64,000 nucleotides of DNA from a virus: IMG/VR virus record IMGVR_UViG_3300020220_003517, positions 19,673-83,672 of that record. The stretch is one strand, 5' to 3'. A model generated the notes under the pieces. It did not search any database. It was not told where the DNA came from and saw nothing but the letters and a program-made list of their open reading frames with translations. Each line of letters opens with the position of its first letter. Position 1 is the first letter of the stretch. A program made the position numbers and the translations under genes. Positions 51,201-62,400 of the stretch are shown here, one piece after another.

Positions 51201-51851
51201 TCTACCGGGTATGCTGTTGCGCCCGAAGCAGTTGGTGCATTCAGGCATGCGGCTTTGGTAAATTCAATGGCAAGCAATGGTGTGCCTTCTGCACAATTAA
51301 GCTATAGGCAATCTTTTTTACAAAATGTTGGGCCTGCTCCTTTTACTACGTCTTATGCTGTCACAAACCCTTCTGAGCTTCCTGACAAGTTTGGATTCTT
51401 ATCTAATGACAGATTCTTGATAGGATCTAACACCGTAGGCTCTTATTTATTTCTTGGCCCAAGTGTGTTTAATCAATTAAACGTAAAAGGTATTGATGCT
51501 CGTTCGACGAAAACTGTTGAAATTGGAGATGAAAACGCAATCATCATACCTGTTGTCTTTCAGTACAGAATGGAAGATTACTATGGAACTTCGGGTGGCG
51601 CTGGTGCCGGCATAGTTGGTGGGTTTAACCCATCGGTTACTGTACCACCTAAAAACTTAACATATATTAGAAGAATCGGCGTTGACATATACGCACAAGA
51701 CGAACCAGCATTTTCTTTTGACATTCAAGTATCGGCTGTCTATAAGAAATCTTCTTTAAGTCAAGTGATTGCTACTGCTACCCCAACGGTTAACAAACAA
51801 TTACAAAACATTGTCTATACAAAAGAAACTATTAAAACTCTTCAGTCGTAA
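48279..51851 (+). CDS. Large virion structural protein, 1190 aa
   Basis: A 1190-residue protein. The start has a conserved-looking helix block (SFSTILANFIKVYNNSLDTLQ; YLKSSIDRIDATISKLLGFDG), then beta domains, a coiled coil at about 410-475 (VESIRKKQADKVTLQSEIK, ELEKSINVKKEELNSK), a second near 720-740 (ISLYEKLQELQKRIASLEDRL), and a fibronectin-like stretch in between. The C-terminus is beta-rich. It is likely a long baseplate or fibre subunit. No family name can be given. Its stop overlaps the next start (TAATG). Confidence 0.62.
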   Translation: MATTQNSFSTILANFIKVYNNSLDTLQTIQKATISNSDTVTVDVNNTDGTTTTYSVPSFGYLKSSIDRIDATISKLLGFDGSEAFIRMPDGTFKRIYQSVALRNPNPVTNLVTPSKFIAENNWFFESMMTPALKVTFDITPYVPQQESKIFVKRHILKLDTEAKLQYFNNNLKGKSDIDYVSFMIDMQTQNIAFFIDESVNDMPLSIVRYTGNFTLVNFEDRKVTFADGTSSTKRWFLLDKLTYTDNLSLTKDTETLRTGDRILKGETLYEVIEIDNSTKCIRLKRLNGFDPLVVGESVSVYSETFSPKLVNVGIGFDEYNIVFFRTVNDEKNIISIDYSPGVAFYTNDLSTDTSIGNVTMTQFYQENVLDFGNILLSAAKEGKISAVDGITPDAPTLNDSNFKVVMVNDHKLDQSEVESIRKKQADKVTLQSEIKELEKSINVKKEELNSKQFNSPTERRAVKNELDSLIRERTIKSSLYASIVQELAVIAQAKPAALDGPKYRIRGFFGVPNPKRSPKTGNQEVIQFITYYRYVRPDGSQGDVKQFDFTDQNGQTKRGTYSNLVESKSEIRKKVYNIATGKYEWASENVENADSVNINQVDIPISKGEKVELFVKSVSEAGWPENPLLSEPSATITIEFPIDLFTEDEASLALSQASKEIVNVELENNLAAKGLDIHLSSSFNSLEKYYAHDADVVASNFYTQEGKVISLYEKLQELQKRIASLEDRLDKVAGTLMVYIIDPSNNSKIAVSNSTVIDLFAGYYLDYVTLLPPNERRGAIVNRVYQIAIQNSEATPLQLVSRFPGGIGGSLPTSLTTVPSFLPNSPYDPNILFPTVNDSDFTVFRKYDQVPIVQTSINAEDTNNSNKFATAYYQSGQSTGQYVWSRYTDVGLVKSLYKEAPTRTLLPDFTPGTTQAWIWDGQPILPGGIPLGPGSETVFCFHTDHPDLYPSTTSLGITFQAANLQLPTVSIDPSTGYAVAPEAVGAFRHAALVNSMASNGVPSAQLSYRQSFLQNVGPAPFTTSYAVTNPSELPDKFGFLSNDRFLIGSNTVGSYLFLGPSVFNQLNVKGIDARSTKTVEIGDENAIIIPVVFQYRMEDYYGTSGGAGAGIVGGFNPSVTVPPKNLTYIRRIGVDIYAQDEPAFSFDIQVSAVYKKSSLSQVIATATPTVNKQLQNIVYTKETIKTLQS

Positions 51852-54800
51852 TGCCAATAACACCAAATATACCATCTTTCTATAAGATAGATGTAGAGAG
51901 GGAGGTAGTTTTACAAGGTAAGACTACTACATTCATATCAATAATTAGGAATGATGCTACCCTGTTTGGTCCTATATTACCAAATGAAGACTTATACATA
52001 ATAGGTTTTCCCCAGGCGTATACATTTGAGCAAAGAGCTGAGATCGTTGTAGACAGCACTGCGCCTTTGGTTTTTCCAGCTTTGACGCAAACCATTTCAT
52101 TTTCTGATGTATCTCCACTAAATAATCAAACGCCTTCATTTAATCGCGTATCGGAAGAACTTGTTGTTAGAAACTGGTGGGACCTAGATCCGTCCTTAAC
52201 CGTCGCAGACGCTCCTGTTAAAGTAATTTCATATGCACCCGGTGTAATAGTAGTTGAGACGTCATCAGGAACGCTTTTTTCGGCGCCTGTCCCAGTTTCC
52301 ACTGTTTTAAAGTTAGGTGTGTTTGTAGAGCAAGACGGACAAAACTTTAAGATAAATGCAGCACCGGCTGACGACTTAGCAAGAGCTGACTACTCAGCTA
52401 CTGACGCCAACGTTCTTTACACATACCAGATAACTTATCCAAACCCATTCGATGGAACTACCTGGTCTGGTAACTATGGAGATGAAACGGGATTCATAAC
52501 AAGAAAGAAAGCATTTTGGACTAAAGTAGAACATCAAGGCATTACACCCACAAACGGAAACGAAGAAACTAACGGTGCTACTTTTCGAATAGACTATGAC
52601 GGTGCAAATGACGCTCACTTAAAGATTAATTTTTTGATATTTAAGTCTGACGCTACTCCACCTCCCGAATCCGCTCCGTATGATCCGGTTAACTATCCTC
52701 AAAATGCATTTTTATCAACCCCGCCGTTTGGTTTTAAGTCAGGCGACGTCAGCGCCTCTGTTCCGTACAGTACTGATGCTGATTACCAGGAGATTCATAT
52801 CTTTGGTTATCCGGACGATTATGCTAGACCTAGCAGAGATAACGCTGCGATAGATTACCCTATACTTGACCCGTTATACGATGATAGATCTTCTTATGGT
52901 TTACTTAAGACCAATCCTAAGCTTTCGGGAAACGTAAAACTTACAGTTGACTCAAAAGGTGATATTTGGTTAAACTCTTTTGATGCAAACCAAGAGCTAT
53001 CAGAAGCTTCTTATAAAAAGTTTGCGGTTAACCCTAACTCCACATACCAAAAGAGTTTGTACGATTTCTTTAAGAAAGGACAAACTCCCGCAGACATTGT
53101 TTTTGACCTACATGAATACGATGACCAGTACTTAAACACAAAACAATCATATTCACAGCAGTTTGATAACTTTTACAATTACGGTGTAGAGCAACTTAAG
53201 AGCAAGTTTTACGATGAAAACTTTACCTTCTTAGCACCTATCTGGTTAAGAAAGAATCTACCAGACTATTTTGTAATTTTAAGAGTTGATCACCCAATTA
53301 ACCCTGATACTTATATCCCGTGGGTTAATTTAGAGACTACTATAAAAGATTATATGAGTGGAGCAAGAATCGTAAAAACTTTTGATTTGCGCTCTTCTTC
53401 TAAAATAGGTACTTACATTCGTAACTTGGTAAACGATCCTCGTTGGAAAGAAAGACCGCTCGAATTTAGCTGGGACTCTAGTACTCCCACATATTGGTCT
53501 GGTGCGGTTTACACAGAGGGTACACTTTCAGCAAAAGGAGAACTTATACATGACTACATAGAACAAGACAGGTTAATTAAAGAATTTGAAGACTTCGTAA
53601 CAGGAGGTTTTCAAAGAAATAATATCATTAGTACAAACTTGCTCAACTTGGAGTTTTTGTTTGATGATGAAGAAGCACCGCTATACAGCATTAATCGTTA
53701 CATTGGTTTTTATGTAACAGAAAATCAATTGGCGGAATTCGAAATTGAACCCACAGTTCTTGGAAAGATTAGCGGTCAGACGCCACTTCCAAAACCTGAG
53801 GTAGACGGGCAGCCTTATAGCATTAAACCTTTTGTACAAACAAACGCAAACGGTATTCAAATACCTGTTCATTACTATCACAATACAGCATTTGTGAATA
53901 ACACCTCGATAGTCCCTTCTTATCAAGGGGAGGTGCTTGGCAAGTTTCCTCTTCCTGCAATGGTGGATGATCCTCTTAGACTATTTTATGTAAGAGACCG
54001 AGATAACATATTTAAGAAAGTAAGAAAACTCACAGAGGTCGATTACGGTAGTCCGCTGTCTCCAGATTATGTTAGAGCAACTCAGCTTGAATTGTTTGAC
54101 ACACAAGAAAATATAAGCTCTTATGGTGGAGTTGCAGACATTGTTTCACAATTTCCCGCAACCCTTCTTGATAGCGGGCATGCGCAACTAAGATTGCATT
54201 TACTAGATCAATTTGGTACAGGATGTATAGCTAACGACGAAGAACTAATCTTTGAAGTTAAGAATTACAACAACCCGGACAGCTCATATACTTATTATAC
54301 ACAAGTCACAAACTTTGTAGCAGGGACTTCTTTAACTTTAGCGTATTTCATAGATCAGAACGTGATTCAGACAACTGCGCCTTTTACCCAATTGGCACCA
54401 GGTTTGGACGTAACGATATCAGTAACTACTACGGCTAATCTGGTTGTAGGTCAAAGTCTTTACATAGTACAAGGCGGTTATTATTCAGTAACGGCAATTC
54501 CGACTGCTTCCACCGTCACAATTAAGAATTTAGGGAATCCTGGAAATGCCGCACCAGCTACAGTTATAGTAGCTGGTAAATTGACCGGAAGCGCGCTGGG
54601 TGGTATCGCAACATACAACTTAAACCCTCTTGATACATACCTATCAATCGACAACTATGTGAAACTTAATCTTGTAGATTTTTCCACAGGATACTCACTT
54701 TACGATGCTTGGCGCATTGAATTAGATGCCCCGAGTATTCAAAAATTTATCTTAAACGGCACTAACGAAGTGGACGCAGAATACACACCCCAGTATCAGC

Positions 54801-57800
54801 AGTTTCGTTGGAGGCTGCAAGCAAACGGTTTAGGACTTCAGCCGGGTGATGCTTGGGACTATCCTTTACTTGACCCAAATGGAGTTGATTATGTTTCCAA
54901 TTTTAGTAACGAAGGAAGACTTGACCAGGTAGCAAAAGCAATAGTAAAGTGTGTAAATTCATTCGGGAATTTACCAGTACAAGCATGGTCAGACGGAACT
55001 GAAGTATACATGAGATCCAATCTTTTGCACGAAGAAGGCAACTCTATTCAGTTTAAGCGAGTATTGCAAGGTAATAGCTACTATGCAAATGTTGGTTTTT
55101 ATGAAGTAGGAAACGTTGATAGAGGGAATGAATTAAAAGTACAAACCTTACAAATTACTCCTACAACAACTTCGGATACCTATGATATTGAAGCAAAAGT
55201 ACTGCAAGAACCTGACCAAATAACCAACACGTCATATTTTGTGCAAGTAACGCGCGATAACTTCTCTACTAACATTCTTATTCGCTTAGGCATAAATGCT
55301 AGTACGTGGGCTCTTGCAACATCAACCGGTACGCCATTCATTTTTAACATTCCTACTAAAGACGAGTTCTTTGTTGACAATTCTATACCAATTACATTTA
55401 ATCTTAAGAAAATACCTATAGGAACAACAGGTCAGTTATTTATACCACAAACTTCTTCATCAGAGGTTCAGCAATACTTTGTAGGAGGGCAAAAACGTTT
55501 AAGAAACCGCGCCAGAATTGAATTTCTAAACGGACAAAATTACTACCAAAACAAAAAAGTAATCAGAAAAGGAAACACAACCAGTGGTTCGCCAATAGTT
55601 ACTATAGACTCGACTGGTTTATATGTAGGGAATCCAATCATTGGTAGTGGTATACCTAACGGCGCAAAAATTATTGATGTTAACGTTGGAAGTGTCGTGA
55701 TGAACGTGAACTCGACCGAAACAGCGTCAGGCGTAAAAATTACAGCCGGGGAACTAAGTATTCTAAATGATAACAAAATTAACCAACAGTGGTACCAATC
55801 GCTAAAAAGCGTTTTCAGCAGAATGAAAGGGTGGGAGGTTCAGGGCAAGTATGTTTATTCTTTACCATATCTTGACCAACCTACATATGATGCAGAAAAT
55901 TATTTGTCAGGTTTTAAGAACTATAAGGACTATTCAATTATTCAGCTAGACAAGTATGACCAAGAGTTTTATTATTCAAATGATAATAGAATAGTTGCTT
56001 ACAAAGTTTATAGACCAACTTTTGGAATCTTCTCAATCTTTCCAATCAAAGAATTTGACTTTGACTTTTTATTTTCTGAGTATTCTTATACACCAACTTT
56101 GGAGATACTGAAATACTTCTTTAGTGAAGAAGCTCTTGATAACGAATACATAGAACTTGACCTCTTTAATAACTACAAAGTAGAACAGTTTAACGGCGCC
56201 GGATCTGCGGATACTTCTTCTTTTGATTTAGATGTTGAGGCATACGATGTAGAAACTGATATATGGACAATGGTGGAGTCTTTACAAAACGTATCCGGTA
56301 GTTCGGAATTTTTGTTTAACACATTTTATCCTTTATATGACTATGACATGGTGTCAGGCCAACCCGATGGCTATCCTTACTTGGCTCCGGATCCGACTAA
56401 CGCCAACACTTCACTGGAAGTCCAATCTAGAGCAGCTGGTTTTAGAAATTTTGATAGAAGATACCTGGTAAAACTTGACCCAGACACTAATGAGTCAGTT
56501 GTGTTTTATCCCGAAAAGTTTCGTGTTAAATATAGACAAACAGGTGTATCAACAGCAGAAAAAATAGTTATCACCAACTATAACTATGAAAACGATAAAG
56601 ACGTTAAGCTGTTCAATGGCTTTGCGGGTATACAAGACATAACAAGTCTAAATGACGCGCAGACTATTGAAAACTTAAAGCAAAACGGGCAGTTTATAGA
56701 AGCGCTTACTTATCAGCTATTGCTATCAGAATATGATCGATTAAGAGAGAACTTTACCAAAGATTGGGCTGTTAGGTCAAAAACTGTGCCATACATTAAC
56801 AAGTGGGTGCAAGAAGGGACTGATGCACGAGATAATTACTATAGACTAGATACATCTTTAGGCTTTGGTTTAAGCAATCTTTCACCAAGTTCTGTTGTAG
56901 ATTTTGCTGAACCTTCTGTACTAACGCATGAATTTCCATATCTTGATGCAATACCACAAGATTACCCAAAAGAAAGTCTCGAATCTTCTAGATCTTACTT
57001 CTTTGAAAAACTAGACACTACTGTCTGGAGAGGTAGAACCTGGTATGACTTAATTACAAGTAACGTTGAAAATGATTGGTTCTCCAAATACTTTTCCTTG
57101 GGATACCCATCTGAAGCATTTTTTGGTGGAAATAAGATACCAAAATCACGCGATGAAAGATATACTTTCTTTATTTACAACACCGGAACAGGAAAGTCGC
57201 AAACTTTGTTTAGAGGTGCAAAGATTGAAATAACTCAGTATGAAGCTGGACCTAACATAACTACCTCACTTTCTACACCTATACCGAATAGCACAGATTT
57301 TGAAGGATATAAGTTTTCAGCTATTGCTAGATTCTTACCGTATGAACCTTTTACGATTGAGAAGCCGGTTGATATTGAAGTTCTAAAAAATGATAAGTTT
57401 AAGACTATCACAATGATCTTTTCAATTAAAGTAAAAGATTATAGAACACAAAGTGGGCACATAGATTATGCGCTACAGTATTTTGCGAACGATGTTCTTA
57501 AAAATTCAAATCAAAATCAATTAAAGTATGATTTAGCGGTTGGGACGCTATCTAGCTCTATGTTAAGAAACTTTTTGCCTTATGATGGTACGTATACCAC
57601 TTACCTAAATCCTTACACCCCTAATGCGGTAATGAGGCCAAGACAAGGGTTTTTAGGCGGAGGCTATATTCAACTGGGTGACAAAAAAATTGGCGGTTTA
57701 GTTGATTACACTCCCACCGTTTCACCTGAGTGGAATGCACCTATCCCTCCAGGGCAAAACACAAAGGCTCAGTTGTTTATGAACTTTAATAGTGTTGATC

Positions 57801-59440
57801 CTGTGACATACCAATTTAGTCTATTAAATGAAATTACCACTATAAATAATGATTACCGAGTACCTGATTCTCCTTACCCTTTTATACAGGACACATCTCT
57901 TACCGGTTCCATCTGGGCAAAAGAATTTGGGTATGATGGGTATGAATTTAACATACACTCAGTTTTGTATAAACAGAATTCTAGCAGTGAAATCTATACA
58001 TTTTGGAATTTCTTAGATAGCCAAGACAGGGTAGACATTCTTACACTTAGCAGTATCTCTATCGGAAGTGCTAAAAAGTATAGCAGATTTAGAACAAACA
58101 TTACTTCCACAGGTGTTCTGCTTCAATCAGCGCTTGCGAGCCCTGCTCCTACAACCATACCTGGTAGTGTTCCGTCTAATTCAGAAGTAAACGAAACATA
58201 CTTTGTGAACGGTGGAACTGACGGTTTTCAGTCTATTAAAAACTACATAACCTTTGGAAACATACAGTCATTAATAAACACCGATAGCACTCTTATCGAA
58301 TACTATAACGTTACAGACAGCGGCAAGGTACTTGCCTATGACTATCGATTAAACATAATTAACCCGGACACGCTGGTTAAAACAAATGTTCTAAACACTG
58401 CAACAGATGAAGACAAGCCGATAGAATATCAATCAACCAGCATAATAGGCTATAACATCGTAGATACTAACGGACAAGAATTTATCACACGTCACCGCGG
58501 GTATTATGAACCAAAGACACGAGACATACTGTCATTCTGGGTTAGAGAAGATGATAGTTTCTCCAGTCACTTTGAGCTTGACTTTTTATTATCGAATACT
58601 CACATAAATGCAAAGTCATCTTTGTCAGGTCTTGTGAGAAACTACGGCATCAACAAAGTTTCTACCGGTGGAGAGGTAATGGTAATAAGTACAGGTTCTT
58701 CTTACAAGAGCTTATATCCACTGGTGGGAGAAGTCTCTGTTACTAACAAGGATTTTAATGCTTTTACAAGTTCTTGGGACAAAGATTTTTACAGAAACTA
58801 TCAAACTACCAATGACTTTACGGAAGTTTATGGGATTGCTGAAATGCAAGAGACAAAAGCATTCTTAGCATCTAAAGCCATGAACGTGCCAAAAAAATTC
58901 GACTTGCACGAGTACATAGATGGTGTAGAGTATACCTTCGAACTTGTTCAACCAGCAGCTGCTATTGGAGTAGACGCTCTTTCTTCTAATAACTCTGCAG
59001 TTCAGCAAGGAATGCCGTATTCAAACAGGCCTAAGGTAATAATAACAGTTAACATAGAAGAAAAGTTAAGAAGAGAATTACTTGCAGGTATCGACAACCC
59101 TAACAATGTAGATGAATTCACAAGATTGACCACTTTAGGAATCAGTGAATTAACATCATTATCAACCGAGGAATTACTTAATCTTAAAACTCAGTACATC
59201 AATAAGAATATAATCAACATCTACCAAGTTACCGACGTAACTTTGTATTCTTTGCAACAGCAAGGAGTAGAACTTGTGAATGGCGATCTTACAGAAGTAG
59301 AAAAATTTAGAAACGGCTATAGAGTAGACAAAGATTGTGTTGTGACTAAGTTATCCGACTTTAAATTCCAGTTAACCAAGACATTGAATCCTGCGGTGCC
59401 AGTAGGATTCACCTTCTCGGCAACTGTTAAAAGAATATGA
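51851..59440 (+). CDS. Giant virion structural protein, 2529 aa
   Basis: The largest gene of the window, a 2529-residue protein rich in Tyr, Asn, Asp and Phe with beta-type composition almost throughout. The N-terminus (SFYKIDVEREVVLQGKTTTF) and the C-terminal helical part (VNIEEKLRRELLAGIDNP; LNLKTQYINKNIINIYQVT) frame a chain of beta modules. No enzyme motif is visible. Coupled to the preceding structural gene and followed by the fibre gene. Probably a baseplate arm or long fibre base; inference from size and place. Confidence 0.62.
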   Translation: MPITPNIPSFYKIDVEREVVLQGKTTTFISIIRNDATLFGPILPNEDLYIIGFPQAYTFEQRAEIVVDSTAPLVFPALTQTISFSDVSPLNNQTPSFNRVSEELVVRNWWDLDPSLTVADAPVKVISYAPGVIVVETSSGTLFSAPVPVSTVLKLGVFVEQDGQNFKINAAPADDLARADYSATDANVLYTYQITYPNPFDGTTWSGNYGDETGFITRKKAFWTKVEHQGITPTNGNEETNGATFRIDYDGANDAHLKINFLIFKSDATPPPESAPYDPVNYPQNAFLSTPPFGFKSGDVSASVPYSTDADYQEIHIFGYPDDYARPSRDNAAIDYPILDPLYDDRSSYGLLKTNPKLSGNVKLTVDSKGDIWLNSFDANQELSEASYKKFAVNPNSTYQKSLYDFFKKGQTPADIVFDLHEYDDQYLNTKQSYSQQFDNFYNYGVEQLKSKFYDENFTFLAPIWLRKNLPDYFVILRVDHPINPDTYIPWVNLETTIKDYMSGARIVKTFDLRSSSKIGTYIRNLVNDPRWKERPLEFSWDSSTPTYWSGAVYTEGTLSAKGELIHDYIEQDRLIKEFEDFVTGGFQRNNIISTNLLNLEFLFDDEEAPLYSINRYIGFYVTENQLAEFEIEPTVLGKISGQTPLPKPEVDGQPYSIKPFVQTNANGIQIPVHYYHNTAFVNNTSIVPSYQGEVLGKFPLPAMVDDPLRLFYVRDRDNIFKKVRKLTEVDYGSPLSPDYVRATQLELFDTQENISSYGGVADIVSQFPATLLDSGHAQLRLHLLDQFGTGCIANDEELIFEVKNYNNPDSSYTYYTQVTNFVAGTSLTLAYFIDQNVIQTTAPFTQLAPGLDVTISVTTTANLVVGQSLYIVQGGYYSVTAIPTASTVTIKNLGNPGNAAPATVIVAGKLTGSALGGIATYNLNPLDTYLSIDNYVKLNLVDFSTGYSLYDAWRIELDAPSIQKFILNGTNEVDAEYTPQYQQFRWRLQANGLGLQPGDAWDYPLLDPNGVDYVSNFSNEGRLDQVAKAIVKCVNSFGNLPVQAWSDGTEVYMRSNLLHEEGNSIQFKRVLQGNSYYANVGFYEVGNVDRGNELKVQTLQITPTTTSDTYDIEAKVLQEPDQITNTSYFVQVTRDNFSTNILIRLGINASTWALATSTGTPFIFNIPTKDEFFVDNSIPITFNLKKIPIGTTGQLFIPQTSSSEVQQYFVGGQKRLRNRARIEFLNGQNYYQNKKVIRKGNTTSGSPIVTIDSTGLYVGNPIIGSGIPNGAKIIDVNVGSVVMNVNSTETASGVKITAGELSILNDNKINQQWYQSLKSVFSRMKGWEVQGKYVYSLPYLDQPTYDAENYLSGFKNYKDYSIIQLDKYDQEFYYSNDNRIVAYKVYRPTFGIFSIFPIKEFDFDFLFSEYSYTPTLEILKYFFSEEALDNEYIELDLFNNYKVEQFNGAGSADTSSFDLDVEAYDVETDIWTMVESLQNVSGSSEFLFNTFYPLYDYDMVSGQPDGYPYLAPDPTNANTSLEVQSRAAGFRNFDRRYLVKLDPDTNESVVFYPEKFRVKYRQTGVSTAEKIVITNYNYENDKDVKLFNGFAGIQDITSLNDAQTIENLKQNGQFIEALTYQLLLSEYDRLRENFTKDWAVRSKTVPYINKWVQEGTDARDNYYRLDTSLGFGLSNLSPSSVVDFAEPSVLTHEFPYLDAIPQDYPKESLESSRSYFFEKLDTTVWRGRTWYDLITSNVENDWFSKYFSLGYPSEAFFGGNKIPKSRDERYTFFIYNTGTGKSQTLFRGAKIEITQYEAGPNITTSLSTPIPNSTDFEGYKFSAIARFLPYEPFTIEKPVDIEVLKNDKFKTITMIFSIKVKDYRTQSGHIDYALQYFANDVLKNSNQNQLKYDLAVGTLSSSMLRNFLPYDGTYTTYLNPYTPNAVMRPRQGFLGGGYIQLGDKKIGGLVDYTPTVSPEWNAPIPPGQNTKAQLFMNFNSVDPVTYQFSLLNEITTINNDYRVPDSPYPFIQDTSLTGSIWAKEFGYDGYEFNIHSVLYKQNSSSEIYTFWNFLDSQDRVDILTLSSISIGSAKKYSRFRTNITSTGVLLQSALASPAPTTIPGSVPSNSEVNETYFVNGGTDGFQSIKNYITFGNIQSLINTDSTLIEYYNVTDSGKVLAYDYRLNIINPDTLVKTNVLNTATDEDKPIEYQSTSIIGYNIVDTNGQEFITRHRGYYEPKTRDILSFWVREDDSFSSHFELDFLLSNTHINAKSSLSGLVRNYGINKVSTGGEVMVISTGSSYKSLYPLVGEVSVTNKDFNAFTSSWDKDFYRNYQTTNDFTEVYGIAEMQETKAFLASKAMNVPKKFDLHEYIDGVEYTFELVQPAAAIGVDALSSNNSAVQQGMPYSNRPKVIITVNIEEKLRRELLAGIDNPNNVDEFTRLTTLGISELTSLSTEELLNLKTQYINKNIINIYQVTDVTLYSLQQQGVELVNGDLTEVEKFRNGYRVDKDCVVTKLSDFKFQLTKTLNPAVPVGFTFSATVKRI

Positions 59441-59441
59441 T

Positions 59442-59450
59442 GATATATAC
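59442..59450 (+). promoter_or_regulatory. Putative phage late promoter (GATATATAC)
   Basis: Exact copy right after the giant gene's stop and 24 bases before the ATG of the collagen-stalked fibre. Confidence 0.65.
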
Positions 59451-59474
59451 ATAAAGAATAAAAACTAAGCAGGA

Positions 59475-62400
59475 ATGTTAACAATCCAACAGATATTAGA
59501 AAGCGATAGTATTTCGTCACTTGTAGCAAAACTAAACGCAAATTTCCAAACGATAGCCGCATCAAATGGCGGACCGCAAGGTATTCGCGGCGCGCAAGGA
59601 ATCCCAGGATTGCCTGGAAAACTTGGACCAACAGGACCGACTGGTGCTACCGGCCCAACAGGAACTATCTTGGGGATCATTCCTTTTGCTTGTATACCTG
59701 GTACAGGACCTACTGCTATTGGGCCTTCCGGTACAATCGTTACTCCATACGGAACCGTTGGTCCTTGGCCTCAATCTTCATGGCAGTGGTTACAATACTA
59801 TCATGTTACAGGAGCTCAAGGAGATATTTTTATAGATCACGCCAACGACGGTTACTGGCAGTACTTAAATGCACCAGATGTGCAAGGTGCGTGTGACGGA
59901 GCCGGTGGTTATACATCAGGCGGTTACTATTCTTATCAAGGAACTGGCGCAGCATACCCTTACTTGGGTTCTACAGGAGGATGGGCAGGTGCTGGTTGGT
60001 ATTTTTACCCAGTCCCAGAAAGCGTGGATTCCTCTACGGTTTGGATCAGCGATAACACAACCTATTTAGCAACATCTCCAACGGGGCCTTATGCACAAGG
60101 GCCTTATGAAGATACAAATACTTCACCGCTAACTGTTAAAAATGCAAGGCTCCTGTCAAAATACGGAACTATTTGGGTAAGTAGCGGTAGTGATGAAAAC
60201 AACCCCGCTTCTTATGAAGATAGCGACTTAAATACACCAACTATTGGAGAGTGGGGGCATGATCCCGCTGGTTTACTTTATCCTAACCCAGGAAGAGTAA
60301 ATAGCGGTATTGATCGCTTGCTTTTCAAGATGTCGTTGGACGGCCTTCCTTACCTGTCAAATATAACCGCAAGAGGATATACTGGAGTTATTGGTCCTGA
60401 TGCAGGCAACCCGTTCCCAATGCAGCCAAACAGTATTTACCCGGACGATAGTGGTACTCAGATGCTGGGTGCATCTTACTGGGCAAATCCTGCATATGAC
60501 GTATCTTTTGAAAAATACACACCCTTGCTCTTTTTATCAGAAAGAAGGCTTGAGGATGCAGACCCAGATATAAAATTCAGTTCGCTGGGGATCTATATGT
60601 TTACCGCAGTGGGGGAAGGCGCCGAAGACAACCAGAACAAGAGCATATTCTTGTTCTCAACTCGCTATTCTCCAGACCCAACACAGATGTACGATCCGCT
60701 ATTCACACCACCATTGGATTCTGTTGATACTGAAAACTGGGGAGAGCTTATGCTTGATTTTAGAAGAATAACTGCATCAAACCAATACGTATGTTCTGTT
60801 CCAGCGGACCTACGTCTATCAAGCGATTACATTGGTGACTATTCTGGTAATTCTACATATGATGAAAGTAATAGCGATAATGTAGATAACTTAGATTTTG
60901 CATACAGAACATACCAAGGCTACATAAGTTCAATTAACGGAAAGACGTTAACGGGCGAAGGACAATACGCAGCATATTGGGAATATGGTTTAGGTGATGG
61001 TGTGCCCGGTGGAGCTGGTGGTTACACAGGAGGTATACACGATGCAGCTTCAGGTACTGCTGGTATGAGTACTCGTAAATCTTGGTACGGATCTTCGGTT
61101 TTGGATAGTGATCCGAGCGATTGGACAAACACACAAGCTGCTATCGATCAATATAACTTAATCAGGGTCGCTGGTATGATGGAACGTGGGAGAAGATTTA
61201 AAGATGAAGAAGATAAAACTCATTTCTTATCTGAACTTATATTCTACACTTCTCAATTCAGAACCCCTACTATCGATTTAGAGTATGAAGCAGGTTTAAC
61301 AAACTCACAAGTTGACCCAACTATAAATGCTCACAAAAGTTTACCCTCTCTATATGTATCACCTTATCGCAACATCGGTATAGGTACTTTCGTAGGAGAC
61401 GCTGACGCTGTTAATGACTTAGGCCCGCTTGAACCTGCTGCGCGACTACATGTACACGCTAAAGAAAACTTAAGAGAAAACGATCCAACTTTTACCTGGA
61501 ATGATTTAGGTGTAGGTACAGGTTTAAGCTCATACTTGCCTAACGAAACTTTTACAGTTGCAGCATTTAGTGGAGACTTTGGGGCTTCAAATAATCAATA
61601 TAACACAGACATCCTGATAGGTAATCTAAGATCACAAAGCGTAGAATATGTCAACCCTGCTACTTCTTATGCATCAGGTGATGTAGTTAACCACATGCAA
61701 GAGCAAGCCGGATCGACAGGGTATAACTTTTTAAGAAACGCGATTCGTACAGAATCTTGGAGAGGCAGCGATACATATGTAAATACTTTGAGATTTGGTG
61801 CGCAACCTGGTGTGATTTACACTGGCGCAGATCCAGTAAAGAATCCTATCGGTAAAAATAGTTTGGGATCATACAAAAATGAGTTCCAATTAACTATACA
61901 CCCTCTCACAACTGACAGCACTTCTACTGAACTAGAAGATTCTAACCGTTCGATTAGTGGTGTAGGTATTCATAACTTATATCCTAGAACTCGTTTACAC
62001 ATATACGGTAAAAATGCATATAATGAAGCAGAATTTGGTGAAGAACTATGGACGCCTGGCTATACTATAGCTGGCGGAAGCGCAACTGGTATTTCTGGAA
62101 CATACCCCTTCTATGGAAGTACTGCACAAAATTCTCCATCAACCAGCCAAGTAGCTATTGATTACATAGGAGATACTTACAGATACCCAGTGGGAATATA
62201 CGATTACCAATACTTTACTATTGGTTTAACAGCAAGTACATCAAGTTCTTCTCTCGTTTCTATTTCACCCAATGCTGCGGTATATCCTACAAGAGAATCT
62301 CTTTCCCCGACACGTACATTTGCTCCTTGGCCAGCAGGAGCAGCATCAAATGAAGCTTGGCCATCAACCAATCCTGCTGTCACGGTAAACGGTGCTTACA

